NCBI GenBank assembly: GCA_025359965.1
Contig: JANYDC010000152.1
Coordinates: 1-46,147 of the forward strand
Source: Pedosphaera sp.
GTDB lineage: Bacteria > Verrucomicrobiota > Verrucomicrobiia > Limisphaerales > SXQI01
Direction of reading: 5' to 3'
Length of the DNA: 46,147 bases
The translations under genes were made by a program, and so were the position numbers. Under the pieces are notes generated by a model, which saw nothing but the letters and a program-made list of their open reading frames with translations, had not been told where the DNA came from and ran no database searches. Shown here piece after piece: positions 18,244 through 27,762 of this stretch (its first letter is position 1; every line of letters begins with the position of its first letter).

Positions 18244-18651
18244 ATGCTACACGAGGAGATTTCCAAGAATATTATTGGGGCGTCAATGACGGTTTTGAAT
18301 GGATTAAAACCTGGTTTGGACGAGAGATTGTACGAAAATGCCCTTGTTATTGAATTGGTTGCTCGTGGTCACACGGTGGAGCAGCAGCGCGAGTTTCCAG
18401 TTCATTACCGCGGCCACTTTATCGGAAAGCTGATTCCCCACCTAATCGTGGATGGCAAGGTCGTTGCTGATCCCAAAGTGGTTACTGATTTCAACGACAC
18501 CCACATCGCACAAATGCTGGGGTACCTGAATATCACAGGTTTGCATTTAGCCATTCTGTTGAATTTTAGGGAATCAAAACTGAGCTTCAAGCGCGTTGTG
18601 ACCGGAAAACAAACCGATGATTTCCCCTGTTCCGACAGCTCTGAACAGTAA
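18244..18651 (+). CDS. GxxExxY family protein (PD-(D/E)XK-like)
   Basis: A 135-residue protein starting at ATG 18244. It carries the motif that names the family (G24-L-D-E27-R-L-Y30), the F-P-V-H-Y-R-G strand near 51-57, and the conserved second half with Q-M-L-G-Y-L-N near 90 and L-L-N-F-R near 105. The family is related to PD-(D/E)XK nucleases (PF13366). Here the usual E-L-K is D76-P-K78, and the Asp before the L-x-V strand appears to be His66, so nuclease activity is doubtful. A perfect 27-bp inverted repeat encloses the gene, with about 24 bp on each side. The frame is open further upstream through the secA tail in another phase, which is not coding. Biological role unknown; the flanking repeats suggest a small mobile or repeat-associated cassette. 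Confidence 0.82.
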   Translation: MLHEEISKNIIGASMTVLNGLKPGLDERLYENALVIELVARGHTVEQQREFPVHYRGHFIGKLIPHLIVDGKVVADPKVVTDFNDTHIAQMLGYLNITGLHLAILLNFRESKLSFKRVVTGKQTDDFPCSDSSEQ

Positions 18652-18673
18652 TCACTTTTCTTTTCCTGTCCCC

Positions 18674-18700
18674 ATCCGTGCTATCCGTGAAATCCGTGGT
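18674..18700 (-). repeat. Right arm of the 27-bp inverted repeat flanking the GxxExxY gene
   Basis: This is the exact reverse complement of 18193-18219, again three ACGGAT units at 9-nt spacing when read on the minus strand. The two arms enclose 454 bp holding only the GxxExxY gene. No target-site duplication is apparent outside the arms. Confidence 0.95.
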
Positions 18701-18846
18701 CAATTCCTTCCCTTCCCAAGTTTTTGCCTTGATGGGAATGGCGCGGTCTTGTTAATTCGTGGAAGTCTCCTGAACCTATTGAATTGCATGCTGTTGCCGG
18801 AGATGGCCTCGCATGCCTTTCCAGAAAACACGAATTTACGCAGACC

Positions 18847-19899
18847 ATGAGCCAGCCGAATCAATTTCCCAAACTTCACAACGCGATGTGGCCCGGTCTT
18901 GTCGGCAAAGGCGGCCCCGGTGCCGAGCCAGCCATTGATCTCGACACCATGTTGGAACTGACCGCGCAGGCTTCGGTGGGCGGGGTGAAATTCGATGGCG
19001 TGGACATCTTCCTGTTTGATCCGCATGTCAGCATTGATTCGACGGATGACCAAATAAAAACCCTGGCCGACAAAGTCCGCGCCAAAGGTTTTGTGGTGGG
19101 CTCGGTGGTGGCTCCAGTCTGGCCGCCAACCGGGGGAGGTTCGGCCATGGGCAATGAGGAGGAACGCAAGAATTTCGTGGGACAGGTACGTAAAGCCTGC
19201 CGCATCGCGCACAAACTGCGGGAACTTGGCGCACGTCCCAACGGTGTGGTCCGTATTGACTCGGCGGCCAGCCCCTCCGAATGGGCCAAGGACCCGGCGG
19301 GCAACACCAAGCTGATAGCCCAGACTTTTCGCGAAGCGGGCGAGGTCGCTGAATCGTTCGGCGAACGTCTGGCCGCCGAAGGTGAAATCTGCTGGGGCGG
19401 CATGCACAGTTGGAAGGAAATGGTCCGCCTGCTGGAATTAACCAACCGCCCAAAGACCGTCGGCTTTCAGGCGGACATGGCTCACACCCTCCTTTACACC
19501 ATGGGCTACAACGCCCCCGGTGACGCGTTACTGCCGGAAAACTTCGATTGGAAGGACGGCAGTAAATTGGATGAGGCCCTCAAGACTCTAACCGCGGCGC
19601 TCCGCCCTTGGACCATTGATTTCCATATCGCGCAGAATGACGCGACGGTCAAAGGCTCCGGCTCCCATGACAAGACCGGACGTCATTGCCTGGCCAACGA
19701 CCCCAATGGCAAGCTGAACATTCCCCACCACGCGGGCTATTGGATGCGTGATGAGAAGGGCCAGCCCACCCGCGCTTTCAATCATATTTGCTGGGATGGC
19801 TGCATGTTCCCCAACGACGTGATGAAAAAGCCGGAAACTTGGAACAACATCCTGGCAACCATGATCGCCGTGCGCAACGCCCACGGTTGGAACGCATAA
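18847..19899 (+). CDS. Sugar phosphate isomerase/epimerase (xylose isomerase-like TIM barrel)
   Basis: 350 residues from ATG 18847 ([10 protein letters not shown]). The frame runs upstream to 18784, but that part lacks family character and the start ATG at 18847 fits the family. It looks like an AP-endonuclease-2/xylose-isomerase-like TIM barrel, with likely metal ligands in I-C-W-G-G-M-H-S, in G-F-Q-A-D-M-A-H (Asp and His) and in [10 protein letters not shown]. There is no signal peptide. It is followed 21 bp later by a Gfo/Idh/MocA oxidoreductase, a standard pairing in sugar or inositol-type catabolism, so the two probably act in one pathway. Substrate unknown. Confidence 0.82.
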   Translation: MSQPNQFPKLHNAMWPGLVGKGGPGAEPAIDLDTMLELTAQASVGGVKFDGVDIFLFDPHVSIDSTDDQIKTLADKVRAKGFVVGSVVAPVWPPTGGGSAMGNEEERKNFVGQVRKACRIAHKLRELGARPNGVVRIDSAASPSEWAKDPAGNTKLIAQTFREAGEVAESFGERLAAEGEICWGGMHSWKEMVRLLELTNRPKTVGFQADMAHTLLYTMGYNAPGDALLPENFDWKDGSKLDEALKTLTAALRPWTIDFHIAQNDATVKGSGSHDKTGRHCLANDPNGKLNIPHHAGYWMRDEKGQPTRAFNHICWDGCMFPNDVMKKPETWNNILATMIAVRNAHGWNA

Positions 19900-19920
19900 T
19901 TTCAAAAGAGAGCAATTGAT

Positions 19921-21066
19921 ATGAAAAAACCACTTCGCATCGGGCTGGTCGGCTATGGTTTCATGGGCCGCACCCACTCCAATGCCTTCCGTAAGGCAGG
20001 CAATTTTTTTGACCTTGATTACGAGCCGGTCCTCGCCGCCGTGTGCGCGCGGGATGCCGCCAAGGCCAAGGCTTTTGCCGACAATTGGGGTTATCAATCC
20101 ATCGAAACAGATTGGCGCAAACTGGTTGAGCGCGATGACATCGACCTGATTGATATCGCCAGCCCCAACAACACCCACGCCGAGGTGGCCATTGCCGCAG
20201 CCAAGGCCGGCAAGATGATCATGTGCGAAAAGCCCCTGTCCATGGACGGACCTGAGGGCGTCAAAATGGTTAAGGCCGTGGAAAAAGCCGGTGTGCCCAA
20301 CATGGTTTGGTACAATTACCGCCGTGTGCCTGCCGTCACGCTCGCCCATCAACTGATTGCAGAGGGACGGTTAGGGAAAATCTTCCATTATCGCGCCAAA
20401 TTCCTGCAAGATTGGACCATCTCCAAGGATCTTCCTCAAGGCGGTGCTGCCCTTTGGCGTTTGGATGCCAAAGTAGCGGGCAGCGGTGTGACGGGCGACC
20501 TGCTCGCCCATTGCATCGATACCGCGCTCTGGCTCAACGGGCACATCAGCAGTGTTAACGCCATGACTGAGACTTTCATCAAAGAGCGCAAACACACCCT
20601 GACCGGCAAGACGCAGAAGGTGGAAATCGACGACGCCTGCACTTTTATGGGCCGGTTTGAAAACGGTTCACTGGCCAACTTTGAATCCACCCGCTACGCC
20701 CGCGGACACAAGGCGCTGTATACTTTTGAGATCAATGGCGAAAACGCCTCCATCGCGTGGGACCTTCATGATCTCCACCGCCTGCAATATTTTGATTACA
20801 AGGATGAGAGCAAATTGCGCGGTTGGCGTTCGATCCATGTAACTGATGGTGAGCATCCTTACATGAAAAACTGGTGGGTACCCGGCCTGCAAATAGGCTA
20901 CGAACATTCTTTTGTCCATCAATTTGCCGACTTCGTGCTAGCCATCGGCAAGGGCGAGAAACCCCGCCCAAGTTTCCGCGACGCGCTCGACACACAGTAC
21001 GTGTGCGACGCCGTTCTGAAATCCGCCCACACCAACAAGTGGGAAAAAGTGGCCAAAGCCAAGTAG
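19921..21066 (+). CDS. Gfo/Idh/MocA family NAD(P)-dependent oxidoreductase
   Basis: A 381-residue cytoplasmic dehydrogenase. The Rossmann fold starts with G-Y-G-F-M-G (11-16), followed by the family's catalytic E103-K104-P105 and the G-D-L-L-A-H-C-I-D segment of the C-terminal alpha/beta domain. Length and domain order are typical. It lies 21 bp after the isomerase/epimerase gene with a GAGAG ribosome-site-like run upstream, so the two are likely co-transcribed. It probably oxidises a sugar, polyol or inositol-like substrate; which one cannot be read from the sequence. The gene is followed by a 6-bp hairpin at 21089-21108 without a T-run. Confidence 0.88.
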   Translation: MKKPLRIGLVGYGFMGRTHSNAFRKAGNFFDLDYEPVLAAVCARDAAKAKAFADNWGYQSIETDWRKLVERDDIDLIDIASPNNTHAEVAIAAAKAGKMIMCEKPLSMDGPEGVKMVKAVEKAGVPNMVWYNYRRVPAVTLAHQLIAEGRLGKIFHYRAKFLQDWTISKDLPQGGAALWRLDAKVAGSGVTGDLLAHCIDTALWLNGHISSVNAMTETFIKERKHTLTGKTQKVEIDDACTFMGRFENGSLANFESTRYARGHKALYTFEINGENASIAWDLHDLHRLQYFDYKDESKLRGWRSIHVTDGEHPYMKNWWVPGLQIGYEHSFVHQFADFVLAIGKGEKPRPSFRDALDTQYVCDAVLKSAHTNKWEKVAKAK

Positions 21067-21144
21067 GCTCAAAGACCAAGATAGGATTGCACTTGAACAA
21101 AAAAGTGCCACCCTTCGTCAGAATTGCTTAGACAGAACGTTGTT

Positions 21145-21546
21145 ATGATTAAAATGAAAACGATCCTCGGAACCGCGCTTGCCGGGCTTTCCCTCGCCTC
21201 CGTCATGGCCGGCGACGTGGACATGAAAAAAGTCCCCCCCGCCTCGACTCGCAAAGATGTGACCTTCGCCAAAGACATCAAACCGATTTTCGAGAAGTCC
21301 TGTTTTAAATGCCACGGCACCGAAAAACAAAAGGGCAAACTGCGCGTGGATAGCATCGAAGCTATCAAAAAGGGTGGAGAAGACGGCGAAGTCATCGTGG
21401 TCGGCCACAGCGAAAAAAGCTCCCTCGTCCACAGCGTCTCAGGTGCTGTTGAAGACGGCCTGATGCCTCCCGATGGTAAAGGCGATCCCCTCTCAAAGGA
21501 ACAGATCGGCCTGATCCGCGCATGGATCGACGCCGGAGCAAATTAA
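21145..21546 (+). CDS. Small exported cytochrome c, planctomycete type (PSCyt1-like)
   Basis: 133 residues from ATG 21145 (a second in-frame ATG is at 21154). The signal peptide ends near S-V-M-A. The mature part is one PSCyt1-like domain (PF07635): D-I-K-P-I-F-E-K-S-C-F-K-C-H with a single haem c site, then L-R-V-D, a G-H-S-E-K-S-S-L segment, L-M-P-P with the probable distal Met, and the closing I-R-A-W-I-D-A-G-A. In planctomycetes and Verrucomicrobia such domains usually head large DUF1549/DUF1553 proteins; here it stands alone. It may carry electrons in the periplasm. It follows the dehydrogenase gene by 78 bp and ends at a strong terminator. Confidence 0.85.
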   Translation: MIKMKTILGTALAGLSLASVMAGDVDMKKVPPASTRKDVTFAKDIKPIFEKSCFKCHGTEKQKGKLRVDSIEAIKKGGEDGEVIVVGHSEKSSLVHSVSGAVEDGLMPPDGKGDPLSKEQIGLIRAWIDAGAN

Positions 21547-21570
21547 CCATTTCAAACTGCAAATGCACAA

Positions 21571-21597
21571 AGCGGGCCATGATGGCCCGCTTTTTTG
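21571..21597 (+). terminator. Strong intrinsic terminator closing the plus-strand block
   Basis: An 8-bp GC-rich stem (arm AGCGGGCC, 21571-21578 with 21584-21591) and a 5-nt loop are followed by a run of six T. It lies 24 bp after the cytochrome stop and just before the convergent end of the permease array at 21602. The minus strand has only a weak TTTG after the stem. Confidence 0.92.
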
Positions 21598-21601
21598 TTG
21601 T

Positions 21602-24600
21602 TCAAGGAGCAGGTTTCACCCAGTCTTTTCGCCTCAATTCAAAGCGCGCCCGCCAGTGGTGGGCGAAGTCGCCTTGAGAACGCGTTCCCATCCAAACAGT
21701 CAGGCCGTTGGTTTCCCATCGATAGTGTAAACCAGGCGCGAAGGCTTTCAGGGCTGGCTGGTTGGTGACGGCATTCAGCCATGATGATTTGCCGGCTGAG
21801 GGTCGTTCTACCATCTCAGCCCTAAGCGCCAAGCCTGCACGCACAGCTCTGGCCTGACCGAGAATCGATCGTCGTGCCCGGATAACACTCATCAATTCGC
21901 CAAAGTGACAGCGGCCGTTTCTACTAGAAATTTCGCCCCAAGGGACTTGGTCAAGCTGTTCCGGATCTTCAACAGTTAAGAGACCGATCCAAAAAGTGGA
22001 ATTTGTGGCAATAGTAAGGGCTTGGAGAACATCTCGCTGATGTCGACCGAGTTGGTGTTCAATCGCAAATAGATGATCAATATCGATATCGTCGCGGTGA
22101 CGATAACTGATCCTTCGGCTCATTAAATAATCTCGATCTTCCACCAATAAGGCGAATGTCTGTTTTATCTCGGGCATTAGGTCGCTGGCATCTTCTTCCG
22201 GCATCTGCCAAAGCGTTTGCAAACGCGAGAGTAGATAACCATCCACAGCAGGACTGGCAACAATGCGCTCAGTAAGTCGGGCTACTTTGACATACGTTTG
22301 AGGCAGCCTAGCCAGACTTTCTTCGGAGTAGGTACGAAGATAGATGCGCGCGATCCTAAGTATTTGTTCAGCCATATCCACCGCCTTGTCCAAATCTTGA
22401 TCCTCGACTGCCACCAACCCTCGCCACACCAAGAGGTCGAACTCCTCAACTGTCGGAGTCGTACCTGAAAGCATGTCTGAATAATCCAGCCAGCGCGGTT
22501 TCTGGCCCACCCAATCGGCCGCAGCCAAGTAGCGCACATACACAAAAAGCGGTCATTTGGATCAAGCTGAACATTAAGAACATTTAGTATTTCGGGGGGA
22601 AGAGGTGCCGCAGGATTCCATTGCTGGCGAAAAAACCTCTCAAGCACAGGACCGGTGTCGACTCGGCGCAAGCGGGCTCGCATGTCTTTAAGGCGGGTGC
22701 TGGATGATATCCATGCCTTGGCCACGGCCTGAGTCCTCAGGTCGTGCGACAATGAGTAATTCGTCGAATACCCGCTGAGGTGTATTTCTTGAATTCGGCG
22801 GGCAACCCTCTGATCGAGATGCCGGACAAGAAACTGTTGAAACACCAGCAAAAGCAACACCGTTAGAAGTAACGTCCTACAGCGCGGATGCGACTTCGCC
22901 CATGGGAAGAATTTCAAGGGCATCCCTCCAATGGCGCAAATCATGGTGTTCAGCCATGTCCGGAGTCTTCTGTGCATGGGTAAAGATTGAACCTTAAAGC
23001 GTTCTCCCGCTGCCGCACGCAATCGAAGCAGATAGGAGTTCCTGGCCGTCCGGCCGATTTTAATACCCCAGAACGCGCTCAGTACAAAATACGCGGGAAG
23101 CACGCAGCTCTCGAAAGTCTGAAGCTCGGGGAAATGAGGCGGAAGATAGAGCCAGATGACTCTTGGAAGCTTAAGAAAAAGAAGAGCGCCGAGTACCGGA
23201 GCGACAAGCATCTTCACCCAAGTGCGCAGGCAGGCAAGCAGCATTGAGCGGGATCGAGCCCCTTCCCAAAGTCCAATCCATGACAAGGCCCATAGGTCTG
23301 CGAACCCGGCCAACAGAAGGATTACAGAACAAATGACTGAATCATTGAGTTCTTCTGAGGAGACGAGTGTCGTTGCAAACAGGAGGCTGGCTCCAAGCCA
23401 CAGGAATACCAGGGCCAGGCTGGGCAGCAAAAAATACAGAAGAGCACGATGAAATCCGGAGGACATTTCCCCCACGGATAATGGAGTGCTCAATAGAAGC
23501 TCAAGAGCGCCAGTGCGCAGGTCTTCAGCAGAGCGTTGATAAACCTCGAAGAATGCCCACGACTTGAAAAAAACAAATATCACCCATACACCTGCGAGCA
23601 ACATCAACATCCTGGCGTTGGTGAATTCTGAATAGGGGAGTGACATTCTAAAGGGAAGCAAGGGAGCAAAGTCTGCGGCTAAAGTGGCCAGAACCAGAAT
23701 AAGCAAAGAGAGGATCAGACCCATGACCCTCTTCAACGGCTGACGTGCGGCGAGCCATTTGGTTGGGGCTTGGCCCAATAGTCTCGAACGATAGGGCCGT
23801 TGGCTCTCGCTTCGAGATATTTCTTGTTTGGAGTTACGAATGCTTTGCCTGCCATTCTGTGGCTCACAGTCCCACACATTCCTAGCTGCCTGACGTAACA
23901 AAAGATAACCAATCAATTGATTAGCGACAGTGCCCAGAATGATTTTCTCGGGGACAAAATAATTAACGTCGTCCACCCACAAGGCCTGGGCCAAGGGACT
24001 GAGAAACCCGAGAGTGATATTTTCAGGATGGTTAAAACCCTCCAAAAAGGATCGCCCTAAAATTAAATGCTCCAAAATGAGAGGTGCGATCAACCACATT
24101 CCGACGGCTAAAAAAGTTCCCAGTCTGGCTTTGCGCTCAATGAGGCTGCGGGACGAAACGAAGACTCCAAGCTCCAGTGAAACCACTAATGAGCTTGATA
24201 GAACAATGAGGCTCATGAAAACGGGATAGGTTGCAATTCCGCCAAAGAGAAACCCCAAGCTGAGAGCGGGAAATACGGACAAGAAGAGGACTAATCCGTG
24301 AGCGGACGAACAGATCATCTTTCCGAAAACGACCTGTATGGGTTTGAGGTCGGTTAAAAAGAGGAGAGGCAACGTCCCTTCGCGGCGTTCAGCGCTAAGG
24401 CAATCGGCAGTCAGCAGGGTGCCCGAGGCGATGGCATACAGGAACAGAAGTCCACTCGCGACATTAAAAATGGCCATACCTGCCCTGCCCGGCTCCGCGA
24501 ATCGATCAAGTCTCCAAACCAAAAGGGCAGAAAGCAAAAGCAACAGCGATACAAATCCGCTCCGGATCAAGTAGAGACTTGGGCGTCGGGATGAAATTGC

Positions 24601-24627
24601 CAATTCGCGGCCAATAATGGGTAACAT
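21602..24627 (-). pseudogene. Double ABC-2-type permease, fourth paralogue, frameshifted
   Basis: This is the last of four tandem paralogues. Reading from ATG 24627, the frame matches its siblings for about 694 codons, then leaves the family at a run of five T (plus-strand A-run 22544-22548). The matching frame resumes at 22543 and runs to 21602, ending in R-R-K-D-W-V-K-P-A-P. Restoring one base gives 1008 residues, in line with the siblings. The first part has both permease signatures (E-R-R-E-G-T-L-P-L-L-F-L-T-D-L near residue 85; R-T-G-A-L-E-L-L-L-S-T-P-L near 365) and the helix before the C-terminal domain near 600. The second part is the C-terminal soluble domain. The lesion may be a sequencing error, a real mutation or transcriptional slippage. 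Unlike the other three, it is separated from its upstream neighbour by 87 bp holding a copy of the array's upstream element. Confidence 0.8.
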
Positions 24628-24643
24628 TAGTTAAAGCTCTGAG

Positions 24644-24684
24644 TATTGGACCGTGCATTTGAAAATATGATAGGTAAAAAATGC
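24644..24684 (-). promoter_or_regulatory. Duplicated upstream element, copy before the fourth permease gene
   Basis: On the minus strand this reads A/T-run, CCTATCAT, 13 variable bases, CGGTCCAATA, ending 17 nt before the ATG at 24627. The same blocks at identical spacing precede the first gene of the array (33723-33762). TATCAT could serve as a -10 box; no good -35 box is evident. The role as a promoter is inferred. Confidence 0.45.
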
Positions 24685-24714
24685 GGGAGTTCAGAAAGCC
24701 TACTCAGAAAACCT

Positions 24715-27700
24715 TTATGGCAAAGGCTCCTGCCAGTCTTTGCGTCGGACTTCGAAGCGGATAAATTCACCCCGGTTTGAGTAGGAGGCGGGACGGGTGC
24801 CCGTTGATATGACGAAACCATTGGTCTGCCAGAGATACTTTAAGTCTGGAGCGAAAGGGCTGAAGGACGGTTGATTGGTCACGGATTTAAGCCATTGGGA
24901 TTTGCCGGCGGAGGGACTTTCCAATTGGGCTTCGCGCAGCGCCAAGGCAACTCGCACCGTTCTGGATTGCCCCAGGATTTGGCGCCTCGCGTTGATAATT
25001 CTGATCAATTCATCCTGGCGGGAATCCATGGAGCCGAGGATGACACTGTCTGGTCCGTCGTTGTTCAAGGGGATTGGCTGGCTGGCTACAAGGAGGCTGT
25101 TCCAATGGGGCAGATTGGTATACGAGTCCAGGGTGGCAAGCGCGGCCAATTGATGACGCCCCGTAAAATGTTCGGCGGAGGAAAGGAGCGGAAGGGTTAG
25201 CCTGCCGATGCCAGGTTGATAGGATAATTTGGCCGCGTTTCGGCTGATGAGCCGCTCCCACCCGGTGGCCAGTTCGACAAAGGCTTGATGAAGTTCCGGC
25301 CGGATATCCATTTCCTCTTCCGGGATTTTCCAGATGTGTTGAAGGCGCCGAAGTAAATCGATGTCCGGTGAAGCTTGGGAGAGAATACGCTCAGTCAGCT
25401 CGGCGGCATTGGAGCAAAAATTGCGCCCCGAATTAAGGCCGAAATAGCGGTGCGTGCGCTGCCAAATACGCGCTATCCGCAGCATTTGCTCCACGCGATC
25501 CGTCGCCTGGTTTAATTGATTGTCGTGGACCTCCATCAATCCTTTCCACGACAACATGCAGGGGTCAATGCGCCGGGGAGCCAGCGAACGAATAGTGTAA
25601 TAGACCTGAGGGATACGGACCGATTCCAGCGAGGAAATATCGATCCAATCAGCCTGCGAAAGAGTATGGATCGAATCAAAGTAATTACTGTTCCTAGCCA
25701 AATGGGCACGTACGAGCCCGATTTGATTGGTGGAAAGAGTTGAGAAGGCATCCGGAACGGAAAGCGGATCAAACCAGTTGCCAAACCTAGGCCTGGGTGG
25801 CGCATCCACATAACTGGACGCAACCTGAGTTAATTTCGTTTTGGCTTCGATCCACCCTTTGGCGACGCTTTGATTCCGCAGCTCACGAAACACAGAATAA
25901 TTGGTGGGCCAGCCGCTGGCCGCGATTTCCGCGACGCGGCGGTTCACAGCCATATCCAGATTGCGTACGCGTAAAGCCTGGGCAAACGGCAATAGGAGAA
26001 GCAGCAGACAAAAGCCGCCCCAAATGGGATGCATTCTCGTCCATCTAACAAAGCGGATTGGACTGCGTAGGATGCCAGCGGGGAGGCGTTTCAGAAAGGT
26101 GGCAAAGGAGAAATTCTTTGCGGCAGCCCGGTTTTCAAACCTCGACACGGCGACTTCCCTCAAGCCATCCAGGTACAATCTCCGAGCACGGAAGCCGGCA
26201 GGCAAACTGGTGAGCAGACCAACAGTGGTGTAAGTGCCGAGCACGATCCAACGCATGGACACGGACTCTGGCAGGATAAGGGAAACGACGCGTTCGAGGG
26301 AAATCAACAACACCAATAGCAGGGCGGTCGGCCCGAACAAAATCAGCCAGGTTCGAGCACAGGCTCGCAAGGTCGAGCGAGAGCGGACAGCCTGCCAGAG
26401 GCCCACCCAGGATAAGGCCCAAAGATCAGCCATGGCCGTGACGACCAACACCAAAAGATTAACCAGGATATGAACCACGCTTTCGCCGGGAAGAGCGGTC
26501 GCAAAAATCAGGAAGACAATTACGTACAACAGACAAGGCAAAGGGACAGCCAATAGGAACCAGCTGCGCAGGGCACGATGAAAGCCGGAAGCCATTTCAG
26601 GTACGCTCAAAGGAGTGGTCAACATCAATTCCAGTGCGCCGGTTTGGCGATCCTCGAAGGAGCGCTGGCAGGTTTCAAACAGGGTCCAAAGTTTTACAAA
26701 ACATGAGATAAAGAAAATGCCACCGCACAACACCGCGATCCTAGCATCCTCTTCAAAAGGGATGAACAAAAGAACGGTGATAAGCATAAGAACGGTGACG
26801 GTAAAGAGGAGTGCAGCCTCCCTCTTGTAAGGCTGACGCGCTGTCAACCATTGAGTGGGGGTCAGGTCCAGCAACCGAGAACGGTAGGAGTGCTGACGTT
26901 GGCCGCGGCTGGTTTGGTCCTTGGATCGGCGGTCTACCTGTGCTTCCTCGCCGGTTTTGCTGTTGGAAAGGGATCGAGCCGCTAACCAAACGAGAATAAG
27001 GCCTGTAAACTGGCTGCAGACGATCCCTGCAAGGAGCCTGCCGGTGATGGAAACTGAGTTTGAATCGACCGCTAAAAATTGAGTGAGCGGGGAAAAAAAT
27101 CCGACGGTGAAATACTGTGGATCTGAAAAAACACTGAGGAAAAACCGGCCCAACGTCAGTTGCTCCACAAGCAGAGGGCCAACCAACCAAATGCCAACAG
27201 CCAGCAGAGTGGCCATAATGGCCTTGCGCTCCATGACACTTCGCGAAGAAACATACACCCCAAGCTCCAGTGAAACGAGGAGAGTGTTGAGGAGCACCGC
27301 CAAGATTAGGATGACACTGCGCCACTCAATCCCACCGAAGAGAAACCCAAGACTGAGCGTGGGGATGACCGAGATGAAGAAATAGACTCCTTGAAAAGAG
27401 GAGCAGATCAGCTTGCCCCATACTACTTGGGCGGCGTTCAAATCGGTAAGAAAGAGGAGAGGCAGCGTTCCTTCGCGGCGCTCGGAACTGAGACAATCAG
27501 CTGTAAGCATCAGACCCGAGGCAAGGGAATAGAGAAATAACAAACCGGCCGAAACCCCAAAAACAGCCATGCCGGCCTGTGCTGAAACCTGAAATATATC
27601 CCAGTTCCAAGCGACCAGCGCCACCAATAGAAGCAACAAAGCAACGAACCCGCTGCGCGTCCAGTAGGAGGCTGGCCGCCGTGCTGAGACCAATAATTCA

Positions 27701-27720
27701 CGTCCTACTACGGGTAACAT
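24715..27720 (-). CDS. Double ABC-2-type permease, third paralogue
   Basis: 1001 residues from ATG 27720, whose A is the last base of the upstream gene's TAA (TAATG). Starting seven codons earlier is possible but would break the conserved MLPVVGREL start shared by all copies. The first permease module (about 1-280) has several membrane helices and E80-R-R-E-G-T-L-P-L-L-F-L-T-D-L, the usual cytoplasmic motif of ABC-2 exporters. A linker (with L-L-D-L-T-P-T-Q-W-L-T-A-R) leads to a second module (about 300-570) with R-Q-T-G-A-L-E-L-M-L-T-T-P-L near 360. A last helix near 565-582 is followed by a predicted soluble, mostly helical domain to the end (R-R-K-D-W-Q-E-P-L-P). No ATPase gene is nearby. 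One chain may form a complete membrane channel; substrate unknown. Confidence 0.75.
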   Translation of the reverse strand: MLPVVGRELLVSARRPASYWTRSGFVALLLLLVALVAWNWDIFQVSAQAGMAVFGVSAGLLFLYSLASGLMLTADCLSSERREGTLPLLFLTDLNAAQVVWGKLICSSFQGVYFFISVIPTLSLGFLFGGIEWRSVILILAVLLNTLLVSLELGVYVSSRSVMERKAIMATLLAVGIWLVGPLLVEQLTLGRFFLSVFSDPQYFTVGFFSPLTQFLAVDSNSVSITGRLLAGIVCSQFTGLILVWLAARSLSNSKTGEEAQVDRRSKDQTSRGQRQHSYRSRLLDLTPTQWLTARQPYKREAALLFTVTVLMLITVLLFIPFEEDARIAVLCGGIFFISCFVKLWTLFETCQRSFEDRQTGALELMLTTPLSVPEMASGFHRALRSWFLLAVPLPCLLYVIVFLIFATALPGESVVHILVNLLVLVVTAMADLWALSWVGLWQAVRSRSTLRACARTWLILFGPTALLLVLLISLERVVSLILPESVSMRWIVLGTYTTVGLLTSLPAGFRARRLYLDGLREVAVSRFENRAAAKNFSFATFLKRLPAGILRSPIRFVRWTRMHPIWGGFCLLLLLLPFAQALRVRNLDMAVNRRVAEIAASGWPTNYSVFRELRNQSVAKGWIEAKTKLTQVASSYVDAPPRPRFGNWFDPLSVPDAFSTLSTNQIGLVRAHLARNSNYFDSIHTLSQADWIDISSLESVRIPQVYYTIRSLAPRRIDPCMLSWKGLMEVHDNQLNQATDRVEQMLRIARIWQRTHRYFGLNSGRNFCSNAAELTERILSQASPDIDLLRRLQHIWKIPEEEMDIRPELHQAFVELATGWERLISRNAAKLSYQPGIGRLTLPLLSSAEHFTGRHQLAALATLDSYTNLPHWNSLLVASQPIPLNNDGPDSVILGSMDSRQDELIRIINARRQILGQSRTVRVALALREAQLESPSAGKSQWLKSVTNQPSFSPFAPDLKYLWQTNGFVISTGTRPASYSNRGEFIRFEVRRKDWQEPLP

Positions 27721-27762
27721 TACGGTGCGGGCTCGACCCAATCACGGCGTCTGAGTTCAAAA
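27645..27762 (-). repeat. 118-bp near-identical gene-junction repeat, copy A
   Basis: This spans the last codons of the second permease gene, the TAATG overlap and the first ~25 codons of the third. It differs from 30623-30740 at only three positions that I count, while flanking sequence diverges quickly, which points to recent duplication or gene conversion at the junction. Confidence 0.85.

Noticed and set aside
21089..21108. Hairpin GCACTT/AAGTGC after the Gfo/Idh/MocA gene, considered as a terminator
   Set aside because: The stem is only six pairs and there is no T-run; the next terminator at 21571 is far better.
22541..22551. Programmed -1 frameshift in the fourth permease gene
   Set aside because: The site lacks the X-XXY-YYZ heptamer in the zero frame and none of the three sibling genes needs a shift, so error or mutation is simpler.
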